Assembly: GCF_020217485.1 (NCBI RefSeq) | Contig: NZ_JAEKMI010000035.1 | Location: 1-51,359, forward strand | From: Mycobacterium sp. WUMAC-067 | Lineage (GTDB): Bacteria; Actinomycetota; Actinomycetes; Mycobacteriales; Mycobacteriaceae | Length of the DNA: 51,359 nucleotides | Reading direction: 5' to 3' | Shown here: in pieces, positions 8,781 to 17,467 of the stretch | Layout of the letters: the number at the start of each line of letters is the position of its first letter | Numbering within the stretch: the first letter of the stretch is position 1 | The notes under the pieces: generated by a model | Told to the model about the DNA's origin: nothing | What the model saw: only the letters and a program-made list of their open reading frames with translations | Database searches by the model: none | Program-made: the position numbers and the translations under genes

Positions 8781-9060
8781 TCGTACTGAGTTGGTGGTGC
8801 AGGGCTGGGTCAGCGAAGGGTCTCTGACCCAGTGTTGGAGTGGTCGTTTGAGCAGCTTGCCCGTCGGCATGCGATCGATGGAATCGACGAATGCCACCGA
8901 AGCTGGGCATTTGGAGTGGGCGATCAGTTCATGAGGTAAAGCGAGGAGTTCGTTTGCCCGAGCGCTGTCGCCCGTGCCTAGAACCACAGCTTCCCTACGT
9001 GCCCGCTGGCTGTTCGGTGCGGTCACCGCCGAGAATGCGCAGTGGGCGAGCAGTATTGCC
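8766..9060 (-). pseudogene. Remnant of an acyl-CoA synthetase C-terminal domain
   Basis: The minus strand encodes about 85 residues with ELIAHSKCPASVAFVDSID and RMPTGKLLKRPL. This is the C-terminal domain of an AMP-forming acyl-CoA ligase, including the catalytic lysine of PTGK. The N-terminal 400 or more residues are missing and no initiation site is evident. It differs from the intact ligase at 1288, so it derives from another ligase gene. Confidence 0.7.
8805..8832. terminator. Nine-pair hairpin after the SDR
   Basis: CTGGGTCAG and CTGACCCAG form a perfect nine-pair stem around a ten-base loop, 25 bases after the SDR stop. It is a good candidate for a terminator although no T tract follows. 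It lies inside the AMP-ligase remnant on the other strand. Confidence 0.5.
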
Positions 9061-9153
9061 CCAGTGAGCTCGGGTGGTCAATCCACTCTTGGAGGTCTGA
9101 TCGTGCAGGCGGGACCCAGATATTTCAGTGTTGGAACGCCGGTGCCAGGTGCC

Positions 9154-9915
9154 TCAAGGGTTGGCTGGTATGAGTTCCACCACGCTAGATGCGTTGGTGC
9201 CCAATATCACTCGTCCCAGCGCGGCCATGTGTGCACGCCAGTGGGCTTCAGCGCGGTCGGCGTCACCGGCCTCGATGATCTCGAGTAACCGTTCCTGGGA
9301 GCGTAGATCGCGTCGTCGAGTGGCGGTCACTGCGAGCACGGGGTCGCCTCGGCTGTCGTTGATCAATGCGTGCGCGACGATCTGGTTGATCGTCTCAGCG
9401 AACATACTCAGGGTGGTGTTCCCGCCCAACGAGACGAGAGCCTCATGGAAGGCGAGGTTGGCGACACCAAACGCTTCCAGGTCATCGATGGTTCGACGTT
9501 GGTCGTCGAGGAGGTACCGCAGATGAGTGAGGGCTGAACGTCTGCCCTTTCGGCGTGCGGCGATCGCTTTGGCAGCGATGGGCTCAATAAGTGAGCGGGC
9601 CTCGAATACGTCGGCAAGCGAGACATTGCGCGATCGCAACAGGATCGCGGCGGTGCGTGCGGTGGTCCGGCTGTCAGGTGCGCGAACGAATACACCGCCA
9701 TTGACGCCACGAACGACTTCGATCAGCCGCTCGGCCTCGAGGATCCGCAAGGCTTCTCGCAGAGACGGTCGTGACACTCCAAAGCGAGCCACCACTTCCG
9801 GTTCGCGGCCGAGGCTTTCGCCTTCCTTGAGTACACCGCTGACGATCAGGTCACGAAGCTCTTGTGCGATCTGCTGGGGCTTTTCGATTCCCGCCGTGCG
9901 CTTGCCGTCAGCCAC
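9154..9915 (-). CDS. FadR-type GntR family transcriptional regulator (second copy)
   Basis: A 253-residue winged-helix regulator with a C-terminal FCD-like ligand domain, closely similar throughout to 418-1194. The recognition helix region reads VSRPSLREALRILEAERLIE, differing from the first copy only at the end. This suggests that both proteins could recognise the same or overlapping operators. Initiation is from GTG 9915. Unlike the first regulator I find no good copy of the island palindrome in the 280 bases upstream. The two may be paralogues with different ligands, or one may be a duplicate drifting in function. Confidence 0.88.
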   Translation of the reverse strand: MADGKRTAGIEKPQQIAQELRDLIVSGVLKEGESLGREPEVVARFGVSRPSLREALRILEAERLIEVVRGVNGGVFVRAPDSRTTARTAAILLRSRNVSLADVFEARSLIEPIAAKAIAARRKGRRSALTHLRYLLDDQRRTIDDLEAFGVANLAFHEALVSLGGNTTLSMFAETINQIVAHALINDSRGDPVLAVTATRRRDLRSQERLLEIIEAGDADRAEAHWRAHMAALGRVILGTNASSVVELIPANP

Positions 9916-9933
9916 CGTGGGTGCTCATCGTCA

Positions 9934-10161
9934 TCAGTGCCTGCTCAAGCTGGCAGCTGCGGAATCAACCGTCAATTCGTCAGCCGAGGCTAGATCGTCC
10001 GTCGTCCCGTTACTGGCCGTCTCACCGTGAATAGCAGACCAAGGCGGTTTGGGAAATGGCGTGGACAGACGCACGACGCCGTCGAACCCTGCCGCCTCAA
10101 TCTTGTCGGCTGTGGCGGAGCAGGCAAGCAGGTCGACCATAAGCAGCGCATTGGCTTTCAC
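9934..10161 (-). pseudogene. Remnant of an F420-type luciferase-like oxidoreductase (N-terminus only)
   Basis: The first 35 or so residues (MKANALLMVDLLACSATADK, then IEAAGFDGVV) match the N-terminus of the intact oxidoreductase at 29718, MKADALFMADLSDYPATAKA. The similarity then stops and the frame runs on into unrelated sequence. About 300 residues of the enzyme are missing, so this is a deletion remnant. It fills most of the gap between the regulator and the LDI-like gene. Confidence 0.75.
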
Positions 10162-10198
10162 TGTGCTCTATCCACTCTCCATGTTCGGCGGAAGACAT

Positions 10199-12121
10199 TC
10201 AGGTTTGCGGGACCACCGTCAGCGGGGTCCGTCCCTCAACGGTGATCGCGATGGTGGCAGTTCCGTCCTGGTTGGCCGTGATGACGTCAGTGAGGGCTCC
10301 AACGCAGCGGTACCGGGCACCCGGACGAAGTTGCGCCAGTTCGAGGTGGTGCCGTCCGGCGTCACGCCCGGGATACAACACTGTATCCAAGGCAGCACCA
10401 TCTCCGAATGCGCGCGCCACCAGCACGTCGGGATAATGCACGTTGCGCAGCACGGGGCCAGTCCGGTTCGACGGATCGCTACCAAGGGTGGCAAGGTCGT
10501 GCAGGCCATCCTTGCGGCCCACCCTACCCATCAGCAGGAGGGCGTGACCCCACACCGAAACGTCGTGGTAAGAAAGCACTTTGGCCTCGCTGCACGAGGT
10601 CAACTCGGTCTCGATAGCCGCGCATATCGCGCGAGCGAGGTCATCGTCGCCGAACTCGCGGGCGCCGTGCAACAACATCCCGAATTTGAATCCCGGGCTG
10701 CGCTTCATATTGCCCGGATCAAACGCGGGCTCGTTTTGCTTTAGCTTACTTTCGCCACTTTCGAGCTGCTCGACGACATCGTCGCGACTAAGCCACCACA
10801 AACCTTCGGCGCGCTCACGGCATAGCGGGTGCAGGCCGATCGCTGCATTCATCGTGGTGGCCGGCCCGTTAGTGAACGGAGGAGTCAATCCCGTGTAGGC
10901 CGAGCGAAGTTCGGTGATCGTCCCGTCGAGCCGGGTGAACTCTTGGGCGATGTGACGATCGAAGCGCTCGGCAACGCGGTCCCAATGTGCAGTGCCGTGC
11001 GCCGCATCGTATGCGCGGATGGCCACGCCACCGGTGGTGTTGCAAAAGAGGTAAATCCAGTTCGGCTCGCACGGCCACGCTCCGAACGGTGCGCTCTCGT
11101 ATTGGGACACCAAGATCTCTATCAACGTGGGCACGTCGTAGACGTAGCGTCGACCGCGTCGCGAAACCAAGGTGTACGCACCGGGCGCGTCGTGGCGAAG
11201 GTCGCCGGTGGCGGCTTGGTACAGGCCAAGCTGTTTGCCAACGTAGCCGCTGTACATGATGTTGTCGTGAATCAGGGGGTCCGCTCCCAATCGGAAGTTG
11301 CCCCAAAGGTTCTCCCACTTCCAGTACGACCACAGTCGTGGATCGCGGGTCTTCTCCAGGAGGTTGAGCTGCGCGTCCTGAAGGTAGCCACGCATTGCCG
11401 GCAAGTAGTTGGCATTGGCCAGTGCAAGCGCCCAGCCCAGCGTGAAGATTTGGTACCGGGTCGCCGAAAGCTGCCATTGATCTCCGAAGTGGAACCCGTT
11501 GAACTGTTCGACCGGCTGAAGCGCTCGATCCAGAGCAAACCGCAGTGCCGACAGATCGGCGAGCGACAGCTCGTCGCGTTGCTCGGCGGGCCGCGCGGCC
11601 AACATCGGTGCGCGGGAGGCCCGCGCGGCGTGAAGTTGCACGCGGCCGTCGATCTGTCGGGCAACCCGATGCTTGCGGTATGTCTCAGCGGCAATGATGG
11701 CGACGACCAAAGCGGCCACGATCAGCCACGAAGTGTCGAGGACTGCATCGTGGTGCATCGTCGCTGCCAGCGCAGCCGTGCCCACCCATACGATGATGGG
11801 CAGGAGCACGATGCCGCACCACCACCACACCACCACGGCAACGGCGAAGGCCCCCGCTGAAACCGCGGCGAGTGCTAGGTGCTCAGTCACGGCCCAGAAA
11901 TCACCAGCCAGATAGTGCAGGAATCCACCCCCAGGCAGAACCAGTCCCAGCCCGAAGGCGCGCCAGTGGTCGCTGGGCGCCAGCACGCTCAACGCGAATC
12001 CCGCACCGGCTACGGCACCGTAGCTGAGCCGGAATCTTCTCAGCCGTTTTCGTGTGACGGGCCCTGGCCATTGCCGCGGCACATCGAAGTACCGGCTGTC
12101 CAACTCGGTCACGTGGCTCAT
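10199..12121 (-). CDS. Membrane-anchored linalool dehydratase/isomerase-like protein
   Basis: A 640-residue protein. The N-terminal 150 residues contain four or five hydrophobic segments (for example around residues 35-52, 78-98, 100-120 and 128-148). The remainder resembles the linalool dehydratase/isomerase fold known from Castellaniella defragrans, a periplasmic enzyme that interconverts geraniol, linalool and myrcene. The best evidence is WPCEPNWIYLFCN: C351 and C360 are nine apart, as are the two active-site cysteines of that enzyme. YWKWENLWGN and DNIMYSG resemble other family segments. The Castellaniella protein has a cleaved signal peptide rather than a membrane domain, so the layout here is different. 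It is divergent from the operon starting at 12481 and shares the operator at 12306. Substrate is inferred: an isoprenoid alcohol. Confidence 0.75.
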   Translation of the reverse strand: MSHVTELDSRYFDVPRQWPGPVTRKRLRRFRLSYGAVAGAGFALSVLAPSDHWRAFGLGLVLPGGGFLHYLAGDFWAVTEHLALAAVSAGAFAVAVVVWWWCGIVLLPIIVWVGTAALAATMHHDAVLDTSWLIVAALVVAIIAAETYRKHRVARQIDGRVQLHAARASRAPMLAARPAEQRDELSLADLSALRFALDRALQPVEQFNGFHFGDQWQLSATRYQIFTLGWALALANANYLPAMRGYLQDAQLNLLEKTRDPRLWSYWKWENLWGNFRLGADPLIHDNIMYSGYVGKQLGLYQAATGDLRHDAPGAYTLVSRRGRRYVYDVPTLIEILVSQYESAPFGAWPCEPNWIYLFCNTTGGVAIRAYDAAHGTAHWDRVAERFDRHIAQEFTRLDGTITELRSAYTGLTPPFTNGPATTMNAAIGLHPLCRERAEGLWWLSRDDVVEQLESGESKLKQNEPAFDPGNMKRSPGFKFGMLLHGAREFGDDDLARAICAAIETELTSCSEAKVLSYHDVSVWGHALLLMGRVGRKDGLHDLATLGSDPSNRTGPVLRNVHYPDVLVARAFGDGAALDTVLYPGRDAGRHHLELAQLRPGARYRCVGALTDVITANQDGTATIAITVEGRTPLTVVPQT

Positions 12122-12305
12122 CGGCGAATGTTGTCCTCAAAGATCACGCGATCACTGGCACTGGAGACCGGGAGTCGCCAGTGCGTCGCGTTGGCGGCAC
12201 GCCGGTCGAATCGACGATCGGCAAGAATAATTCGGCGCAGCGGGGCCAGTAACGCGGTCATCACCATCGCCCCCATCACACAGCACAGCACAGCACAACC
12301 TTACT

Positions 12306-12321
12306 AAAAATCTAGATCTTT
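12306..12321. promoter_or_regulatory. Putative operator between the LDI-like gene and the five-gene operon
   Basis: AAAAATCTAGATCTTT matches the island palindrome with one changed base in each arm. It lies 185 bases from the LDI-like start and 160 bases from the operon start, so it could govern both directions. The rest of 12122-12480 is intergenic apart from the short leader frame. Confidence 0.6.
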
Positions 12322-12427
12322 CACTGCGATTTGTTTAAATGTATCTTGGGCGCTGTGCCTGGGTGAGGTGGGAAGCCGGATACTGTCCACTGCGCAAGCT
12401 CGGCCCGTTCTAATGATTGGGGTGTCA

Positions 12428-12481
12428 ATGACGATGCTAGATGTGATCGACGGTCACACGACAGCTGTAGGCGATCGCTGA
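12428..12481 (+). other. Short leader ORF coupled to the operon start
   Basis: ATG 12428 opens a 17-codon frame (MTMLDVIDGHTTAVGDR) whose TGA overlaps the ATG of the next gene as TGATG. It may couple translation, or be chance. It could also be a misplaced N-terminus, since the following start has no clear ribosome-binding site. Confidence 0.3.
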
Positions 12482-13440
12482 TGGCACGAGGACTGTCGTC
12501 GTTCACGGCGGCCGACGAAGACCTTCATCCCATCGACCCCGGGGACTGGTCCTGGAACGAGTCGTGGTTCTTGTCCTGGATCGACGCCAACGGTGGCCCG
12601 GCGGGAGTCTTCCGCGTCGGCGTCACCCCCAACCAGGACCGCGCAATGCTTTGGTGCTTCGTACACGTCAACGGTGCATGGCTCACCATCGAGGAATCAA
12701 GGCTCAACTACGCCGACATCGCCTTCGACGACGGAGTCGCCTACGACAAATGGGGCCTGACCTTCTCCAGCCGCGACGAGCAGGCGCTCAGCAGTGGCCA
12801 CCTCAGCATCGCAGGGACCGCCCTGGTCCGCTCCGGGCCTCAGACGGGCGCGCGGGTGCCGCTGTCGGTCGAGCTGGACTATGCCGCGACGGGACCGTTG
12901 CACGGAACCGGAATCGGACCGGACGAGGGCCTAACACGTTATGCCACAGGGCGTTTCGAACAGTCCCTGTCGGCTAAGGGATTCGTAACCGTCGGCGACC
13001 AGAGTCATGCCGTTCGAGCCGGAGCGCACCGGGACAAATCGTGGGGGCCACGCGACTGGCGCAAGAGCTTCGCCATGGGCGATTTGCAAACGCAGCGCCG
13101 ACAACTGTATTTCGTCGGGAGTGTATGGCCCGAACTCGCCATGGGCTATCTGCGCGATGATTCCGACCACCTTCAAACCTTGACCTGCATCGATGCCCAC
13201 TTCGATTACCTCGACGAACAACGAACGATCAAGTCGGCAGAACTTTCGTTCCGCATCGACGGCGGAGGAACTGTTGACGTCTCGATGGTCCCGGTCTCCG
13301 ACAGCATCGTGTTCGACATAGCGCACACCTGTCAGCAGCCGGAGCACTGGTTGTATTGGCGCACCCTCGTACAAGCGGAGGTCTCGGGATGGGAGGCGCC
13401 GGCGCGGGGATGGTTCGAATCCTCCCGGTACGACATCTGA
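12481..13440 (+). CDS. CrtC/AttH-like (DUF7064-type) protein
   Basis: A 319-residue predicted cytoplasmic protein of the double-lipocalin type related to hydroxyneurosporene synthase CrtC and AttH. In CrtC this fold hydrates an isoprenoid double bond. The diagnostic stretch is AHRDKSWGPRDW near residue 180, which resembles the GHRDxSWGPRDW pattern of that group. No signal peptide is seen. It is the first gene of a five-gene operon and its stop overlaps the next start as TGATG. A related but interrupted protein may be encoded at 31040-32032. A hydratase or terpenoid-binding role fits the context, but is inference. Confidence 0.65.
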   Translation: MARGLSSFTAADEDLHPIDPGDWSWNESWFLSWIDANGGPAGVFRVGVTPNQDRAMLWCFVHVNGAWLTIEESRLNYADIAFDDGVAYDKWGLTFSSRDEQALSSGHLSIAGTALVRSGPQTGARVPLSVELDYAATGPLHGTGIGPDEGLTRYATGRFEQSLSAKGFVTVGDQSHAVRAGAHRDKSWGPRDWRKSFAMGDLQTQRRQLYFVGSVWPELAMGYLRDDSDHLQTLTCIDAHFDYLDEQRTIKSAELSFRIDGGGTVDVSMVPVSDSIVFDIAHTCQQPEHWLYWRTLVQAEVSGWEAPARGWFESSRYDI

Positions 13441-14291
13441 TGACTCATGTCGCAGGTGACATAGCGCCCAGAACAGTCCTAGTGGAGCGCCCCTCTAAGC
13501 GGTACGCGGTGGTGAGGCTGAACAATCCCGCGCGGTTGAATGCGCTCAGCATGGACCTCGTGGCTACGCTGCACGACACCCTCGACCAACTGGCAACAGA
13601 CCCGACGTGTCGCGTCATCGTTCTTACCGGCGCTGGCCGCGGGTTCTGCTCTGGCCTGGACCTGTCTGAACCCCCCGTGGCACCGACCGCTCATCACCGC
13701 AGTGGATCGGGTGCGGCACTTCGTACCCAGGAGTTCGTCGCGGCTGTGATTCCGAAGATGATGCGACTACCTCAACCGATCATCGCGGCGATCAATGGTC
13801 ACGCGTTCGGAGGTGGCCTCGCTCTCGCGGCCGCCTGCGATCTGAGGCTTGCCTCGACCGGTGCCACCTTCTGCACGCAGACCATCCGACTGGGGATCTC
13901 GGGGTGCGACGTGGGCATGAGCTACACCCTCCCGCGCGCGGTGGGTGGCACTCGCGCAGCAGAACTGATGTACACCGCACGAACCTTCGATGCCTATGAC
14001 GCCTTGAAGATGGGCTTCGTCACCGAGCTGGCCGCTGACGATCAGCTGATGGAACGCGCCGAGGTTCTGGCCGACACGTTGGTGAGTCACAGCCCACTTG
14101 CCTTGGAGATGACCAAACAGGTATTGCGCGCCAACGAGAATGCGCCCAGCATCGACGCCGCCGTGGCACTGGAGAATCGCACACAGGTACTTGCCGGCAG
14201 TGACGGAGACTTCGTCGAGGCACTCGCGTCGCGAGCGGAGAAGCGCAAACCCCATTGGCTCACCGATGATGACGGGAGCGCCGGGTCATGA
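13440..14291 (+). CDS. Enoyl-CoA hydratase/isomerase family protein
   Basis: Crotonase-fold enzyme of 283 residues that would hydrate or isomerise an unsaturated acyl-CoA. The oxyanion-hole region shows GRGFCSGLDL and INGHAFGGGLAL, and the following segment is RLGISGCDVGMSYTLPRAVG. I chose ATG 13440, which overlaps the preceding stop as TGATG, over the upstream in-frame start at 13356 inside the previous gene. The gene overlaps the following aldehyde dehydrogenase by four bases (ATGA). It points to a beta-oxidation step in the operon. The precise catalytic acids differ from textbook crotonase, so hydratase versus other crotonase activity is open. Confidence 0.88.
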   Translation: MTHVAGDIAPRTVLVERPSKRYAVVRLNNPARLNALSMDLVATLHDTLDQLATDPTCRVIVLTGAGRGFCSGLDLSEPPVAPTAHHRSGSGAALRTQEFVAAVIPKMMRLPQPIIAAINGHAFGGGLALAAACDLRLASTGATFCTQTIRLGISGCDVGMSYTLPRAVGGTRAAELMYTARTFDAYDALKMGFVTELAADDQLMERAEVLADTLVSHSPLALEMTKQVLRANENAPSIDAAVALENRTQVLAGSDGDFVEALASRAEKRKPHWLTDDDGSAGS

Positions 14292-15781
14292 CAGGTGTAA
14301 GCAGCAACCCTGACGGCGCCTGCCCTGCCCCTGATTTGCAGGCCATTCTTGAAATGCAACGGCGGTCATTCATCTCCGATGGGCCCCCGTCGGCCGCAGT
14401 GCGTCAGAGCCGGATCGATCGTCTGCTGACGCTCGTGCTGGACAACTGCGACGAGTTCGCCGAGGCACTCGTTGAGGATTTCGGCACCCGGTCGAAGACC
14501 GCATCGACCTTCATGGAGGCCTACGGCATCGTCGCGCAGATCCAGCATTCGCGTGCGCGGCTCAAGGACTGGATGCGTCCGGTCAAACCGATGCGCGCTG
14601 GGCGAATCTTCGGTGTGAGAGCCGAGATTCGGCCAACCCCCATCGGCGTCGTCGGCATCATCGGTCCGTGGAATATCCCGGTGAATCTAGTCGCACTGCC
14701 AGCCGCGGACGCCTTCGCCGCAGGCAACCGGGTGATGATCAAGGCCTCCGAGATCACCCCGCGTACAGCAGACATCCTTCAGCGCAAAGCCCCGGAGTAT
14801 TTCGATCAGACCGAACTTGCCGTTGTGACAGGGGGCGTCGACGTTTCCGCTCGGTTCGCCGCGCTACCGTTGGATCACATCTTCTTTACTGGGTCCCCGC
14901 AGGTGGGTGCGTTGGTTGCGCAGGCGGCCGCACCGAACTTGGTTCCAGTCACCTTGGAGCTCGGCGGGAAGAATCCCGTGGTGATTTCCCGCGCGGCGGA
15001 CATCGGCGTGGCTGCAAAACGAATTGCCAAGGGAAGACTTGTCAACGGCGGACAAACCTGTATCTGCCCTGAGTACGTGTTCGTCCCCGCGGAGAGCATG
15101 GACGATTTCGCCGAAGCGCTTCGTCACGCATTCCGAGCGATCGCACCGACGATCGAAGGTAACGACGACTACTGTTCCAGTGTCAACGCCGCCAACTATG
15201 AACGGGTGGTGGCGCTGATCGACGACGCCCGTCACCTCGGCGCCAGCATCGACGTCGTCGCGCCATCCACCGAACACCTGCCGAACTCCGTTCTGCGCAA
15301 AATCGCGCCAACCATTGTCCGTGGTGTCACCGACGAGATGCGGATCGCATCGGAGGAAACGTTCGGCCCGGCAATCTGCCTGCTGTCCTACACCCATGTC
15401 GACGATGTGATCCGCTACGTTAACGCTCGACCGGCGCCACTCGTCGCGTATTGGTACGGCCCCGACAGCACCGACTTTCGGGAGTTCATCCGGCGCACGC
15501 GCAGCGGCAGTGTGGCTCGCAACGACTATGGCGCACAGATGATTGCGCTATCAGCTCCGTTCGGCGGGGTGGGCCGTAGCGGGATGGGGGCATACCACGG
15601 CAAGGCAGGATTCGACAACTTCAGCCACTACCGGACAGTGGTTGGTACCGACCTGCCTTTCAGCATTACCGGGATCGTCGCTCCGCCGTACCCCGCCGCG
15701 AAACGAGTAGCAGTGCGCATCGCCGTGGCGTCTGCGCGCAGACGTGCCCACCGCCGCATCGCCCGAAACCGCACGGAGTGA
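14288..15781 (+). CDS. Aldehyde dehydrogenase (class 3/coniferyl aldehyde type)
   Basis: NAD(P)-dependent aldehyde dehydrogenase of 497 residues. It shows IGPWNIPVNL (cofactor domain), FFTGSPQVG, the general base in LELGGKNPV, the catalytic cysteine C258 in GQTCICPEYV (another cysteine at 260), EETFGPAI, and the C-terminal LSAPFGGVGRSGMGAYHGK. The layout is of the short class-3 type that oxidises fatty or aryl-allyl aldehydes to acids. The basic tail rich in arginine may contact membrane. Overlaps both neighbours by four bases. A decayed close relative lies at 28702-29404. In this operon a terpenoid or fatty aldehyde is a reasonable substrate, but not proven. Confidence 0.9.
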   Translation: MTGVSSNPDGACPAPDLQAILEMQRRSFISDGPPSAAVRQSRIDRLLTLVLDNCDEFAEALVEDFGTRSKTASTFMEAYGIVAQIQHSRARLKDWMRPVKPMRAGRIFGVRAEIRPTPIGVVGIIGPWNIPVNLVALPAADAFAAGNRVMIKASEITPRTADILQRKAPEYFDQTELAVVTGGVDVSARFAALPLDHIFFTGSPQVGALVAQAAAPNLVPVTLELGGKNPVVISRAADIGVAAKRIAKGRLVNGGQTCICPEYVFVPAESMDDFAEALRHAFRAIAPTIEGNDDYCSSVNAANYERVVALIDDARHLGASIDVVAPSTEHLPNSVLRKIAPTIVRGVTDEMRIASEETFGPAICLLSYTHVDDVIRYVNARPAPLVAYWYGPDSTDFREFIRRTRSGSVARNDYGAQMIALSAPFGGVGRSGMGAYHGKAGFDNFSHYRTVVGTDLPFSITGIVAPPYPAAKRVAVRIAVASARRRAHRRIARNRTE

Positions 15782-16392
15782 AACCCGCCAGGACGCTGGC
15801 TATGCAATCAACGCACCCAAAGAAGAAGGTAGGCATCGTGCCAACCATGCATCCCTGCGACACCGTCGATCTGGCCGTGTTCGAGCACCCGAATTTTCAC
15901 GCCAGCGTCGAGCTGACCGTCACACCCAGGCAGGCCTTCGAGGTGCTTGAAGACGCCGATGCGTGGCCGCAGTGGCTGACAAGTCTGCGGAATGTGACGT
16001 GGACCAGTCCAGATCCCAAGGGTGTGGGCACCACTCGCACTGTGCGGATGGGTGGCGGAATCGTGGCCGAGGAAGTGTTTCTCGCGTGGGACGTCGAGCG
16101 GCGGATGGCATTTCGGTTCACCAAGTGCTCGGCTTCGGCTTTCGTCCTCTTCGCAGAGGATTACCGACTCGATCCCACATCGGACGGCTGCCGCCTCACG
16201 TGGAGTGTGGTGATCGAGGGCAACGGGGTATTGGGTCATGTGTTGCCTCGTCTAGCACCGGTGATGAACCGTGTCCTCCGTCGATTCCTCATCAACCTCA
16301 GAAGATTCACCGACGCGCGTTATTCCGAAACGACGCCAGGGCGGCACTGGCCCGTATGCCCGAAGAGGAACGATGGACAAGATTCAGGGTAG
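15778..16392 (+). CDS. SRPBCC (polyketide cyclase/START-like) family protein
   Basis: A 204-residue protein with the helix-grip fold that binds hydrophobic ligands. The recognisable part begins near residue 35 (FHASVELTVTPRQAFEVLED) and includes DADAWPQWL, a hallmark of the group, and a C-terminal amphipathic helix with LAPVMNRVLRRFL. GTG 15778 overlaps the preceding stop (GTGA). An internal start near 15838 would remove a basic, non-conserved N-terminal segment and is also possible. It overlaps the next SDR by 20 bases. Likely a carrier or non-catalytic lipid-binding protein of the pathway. Confidence 0.75.
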   Translation: MKPARTLAMQSTHPKKKVGIVPTMHPCDTVDLAVFEHPNFHASVELTVTPRQAFEVLEDADAWPQWLTSLRNVTWTSPDPKGVGTTRTVRMGGGIVAEEVFLAWDVERRMAFRFTKCSASAFVLFAEDYRLDPTSDGCRLTWSVVIEGNGVLGHVLPRLAPVMNRVLRRFLINLRRFTDARYSETTPGRHWPVCPKRNDGQDSG

Positions 16393-17227
16393 GACTGCTG
16401 TCATCACTGGTGCGGCTCGCGGTATCGGCCTGGCCACAGCGCGAGCACTCCGGGCGCGCGGCGCCACGGTGATCATCGGTGACCGCGACATCCGCGCGCT
16501 CGAAACAGCATTGGCCGAATTATCGCCTGCTGGAGGTGTCACCGGATATCTGCTCGACGTGACTGACCGAGAATCGTTTGCGGCGTTCATCGTCAGAGCC
16601 AAGGCTGACGGTGGTGGGCAGATTGACATCCTCATCAACAACGCCGGCGTGATGCCGGTCGGGTCATTTGTGGATCAATCGCAACAGGCCATCCGATCCT
16701 GTCTCGAGGTGAATTGTTACGGTGTACTCAACGGTTGTCAGCTGATTCTGCCCGACATGATCGCCAGGGGCAGCGGTCACATCATCAACATCGCGTCGAT
16801 GGCCGGCATCATGGCCGTCCCCGGGCAGGTCGTCTATGCCGGCACAAAGTACGCGGTCATCGGATTCACCACCGCAATGGCCGATGAGGTCGCACCTCAC
16901 GGCGTAGATATCACCGCCGTGCTGCCGCCCTTCACGCGAACCGATCTGATCGCCGGAACCAAATCCACCGGAGTCGGTAGGGCGGTCGGGCCGGACGTGG
17001 TGGCCGCGGCCATCGTCGCAGCGATCGATAAGCCGCGCACGCACGTTGCCATTCCCCGGGCCGCTCGCTTTATTGGACCATTCGTTGCCTCGCTTGGGCC
17101 ACGTGGCCGACGGTGGATCAACAAGCGAACGCGTGCCGACAGGATCTTTCTCGACGACATGGACCAAGACGCCAGACGCATTTACGAACAACGCGCAGAA
17201 ACATCGATCGGACTAGATGAGTCTTGA
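16373..17227 (+). CDS. Short-chain dehydrogenase/reductase
   Basis: Classical SDR of 284 residues. It has TGAARGIGLA (cofactor loop), NNAGVMPVG, the catalytic serine in NIASMAG, and YAGTK as the active-site pair. ATG 16373 is preceded by GAGGAAC; earlier in-frame codons lie inside the SRPBCC gene. The C-terminal region contains ARFIGPFVASLGPRGRRWIN, which may associate with membranes, as in several mycobacterial SDRs of lipid metabolism. Last gene of the operon that begins at 12481. The nearest homologues usually act on secondary alcohols or ketones, but the substrate is unknown. Confidence 0.88.
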   Translation: MDKIQGRTAVITGAARGIGLATARALRARGATVIIGDRDIRALETALAELSPAGGVTGYLLDVTDRESFAAFIVRAKADGGGQIDILINNAGVMPVGSFVDQSQQAIRSCLEVNCYGVLNGCQLILPDMIARGSGHIINIASMAGIMAVPGQVVYAGTKYAVIGFTTAMADEVAPHGVDITAVLPPFTRTDLIAGTKSTGVGRAVGPDVVAAAIVAAIDKPRTHVAIPRAARFIGPFVASLGPRGRRWINKRTRADRIFLDDMDQDARRIYEQRAETSIGLDES

Positions 17228-17467
17228 CAACGACGGGCCCTCTGGCGACGGCAATGACGCGACGCCATGGTGGGAGTAAGCCGGCCACGCGGACCATTAC
17301 GGCCACGGCAGAGGTAGCAGCCGGTGTTGAGTCGGAAGCCGGCGTCGCAGCGCTCGCAATGAGCCGTAGTCGGTCCCTTAACAATTCGCGCAACTGTACG
17401 CTGGATAAGCGCGCTGACCGTCGGTGATCCTGTGAAGAAGAGGTGATCTAGCATCGCGGCACCGCGT
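17228..17467 (-). pseudogene. Probable scrap of an aldehyde dehydrogenase
   Basis: On the minus strand near 17410-17455 there is LDHLFFTGSPTVSAL, which matches LDHIFFTGSPQVGAL of the intact dehydrogenase at 14288. The match is short and both sides are unrelated. The rest of 17228-17400 contains no gene that I recognise. Confidence 0.4.

Noticed and set aside
10829..11860. 343-codon plus-strand frame opposite the LDI-like gene
   Set aside because: It is antisense shadow coding of a high-GC gene and shows no domain; the minus-strand product has clear family motifs.
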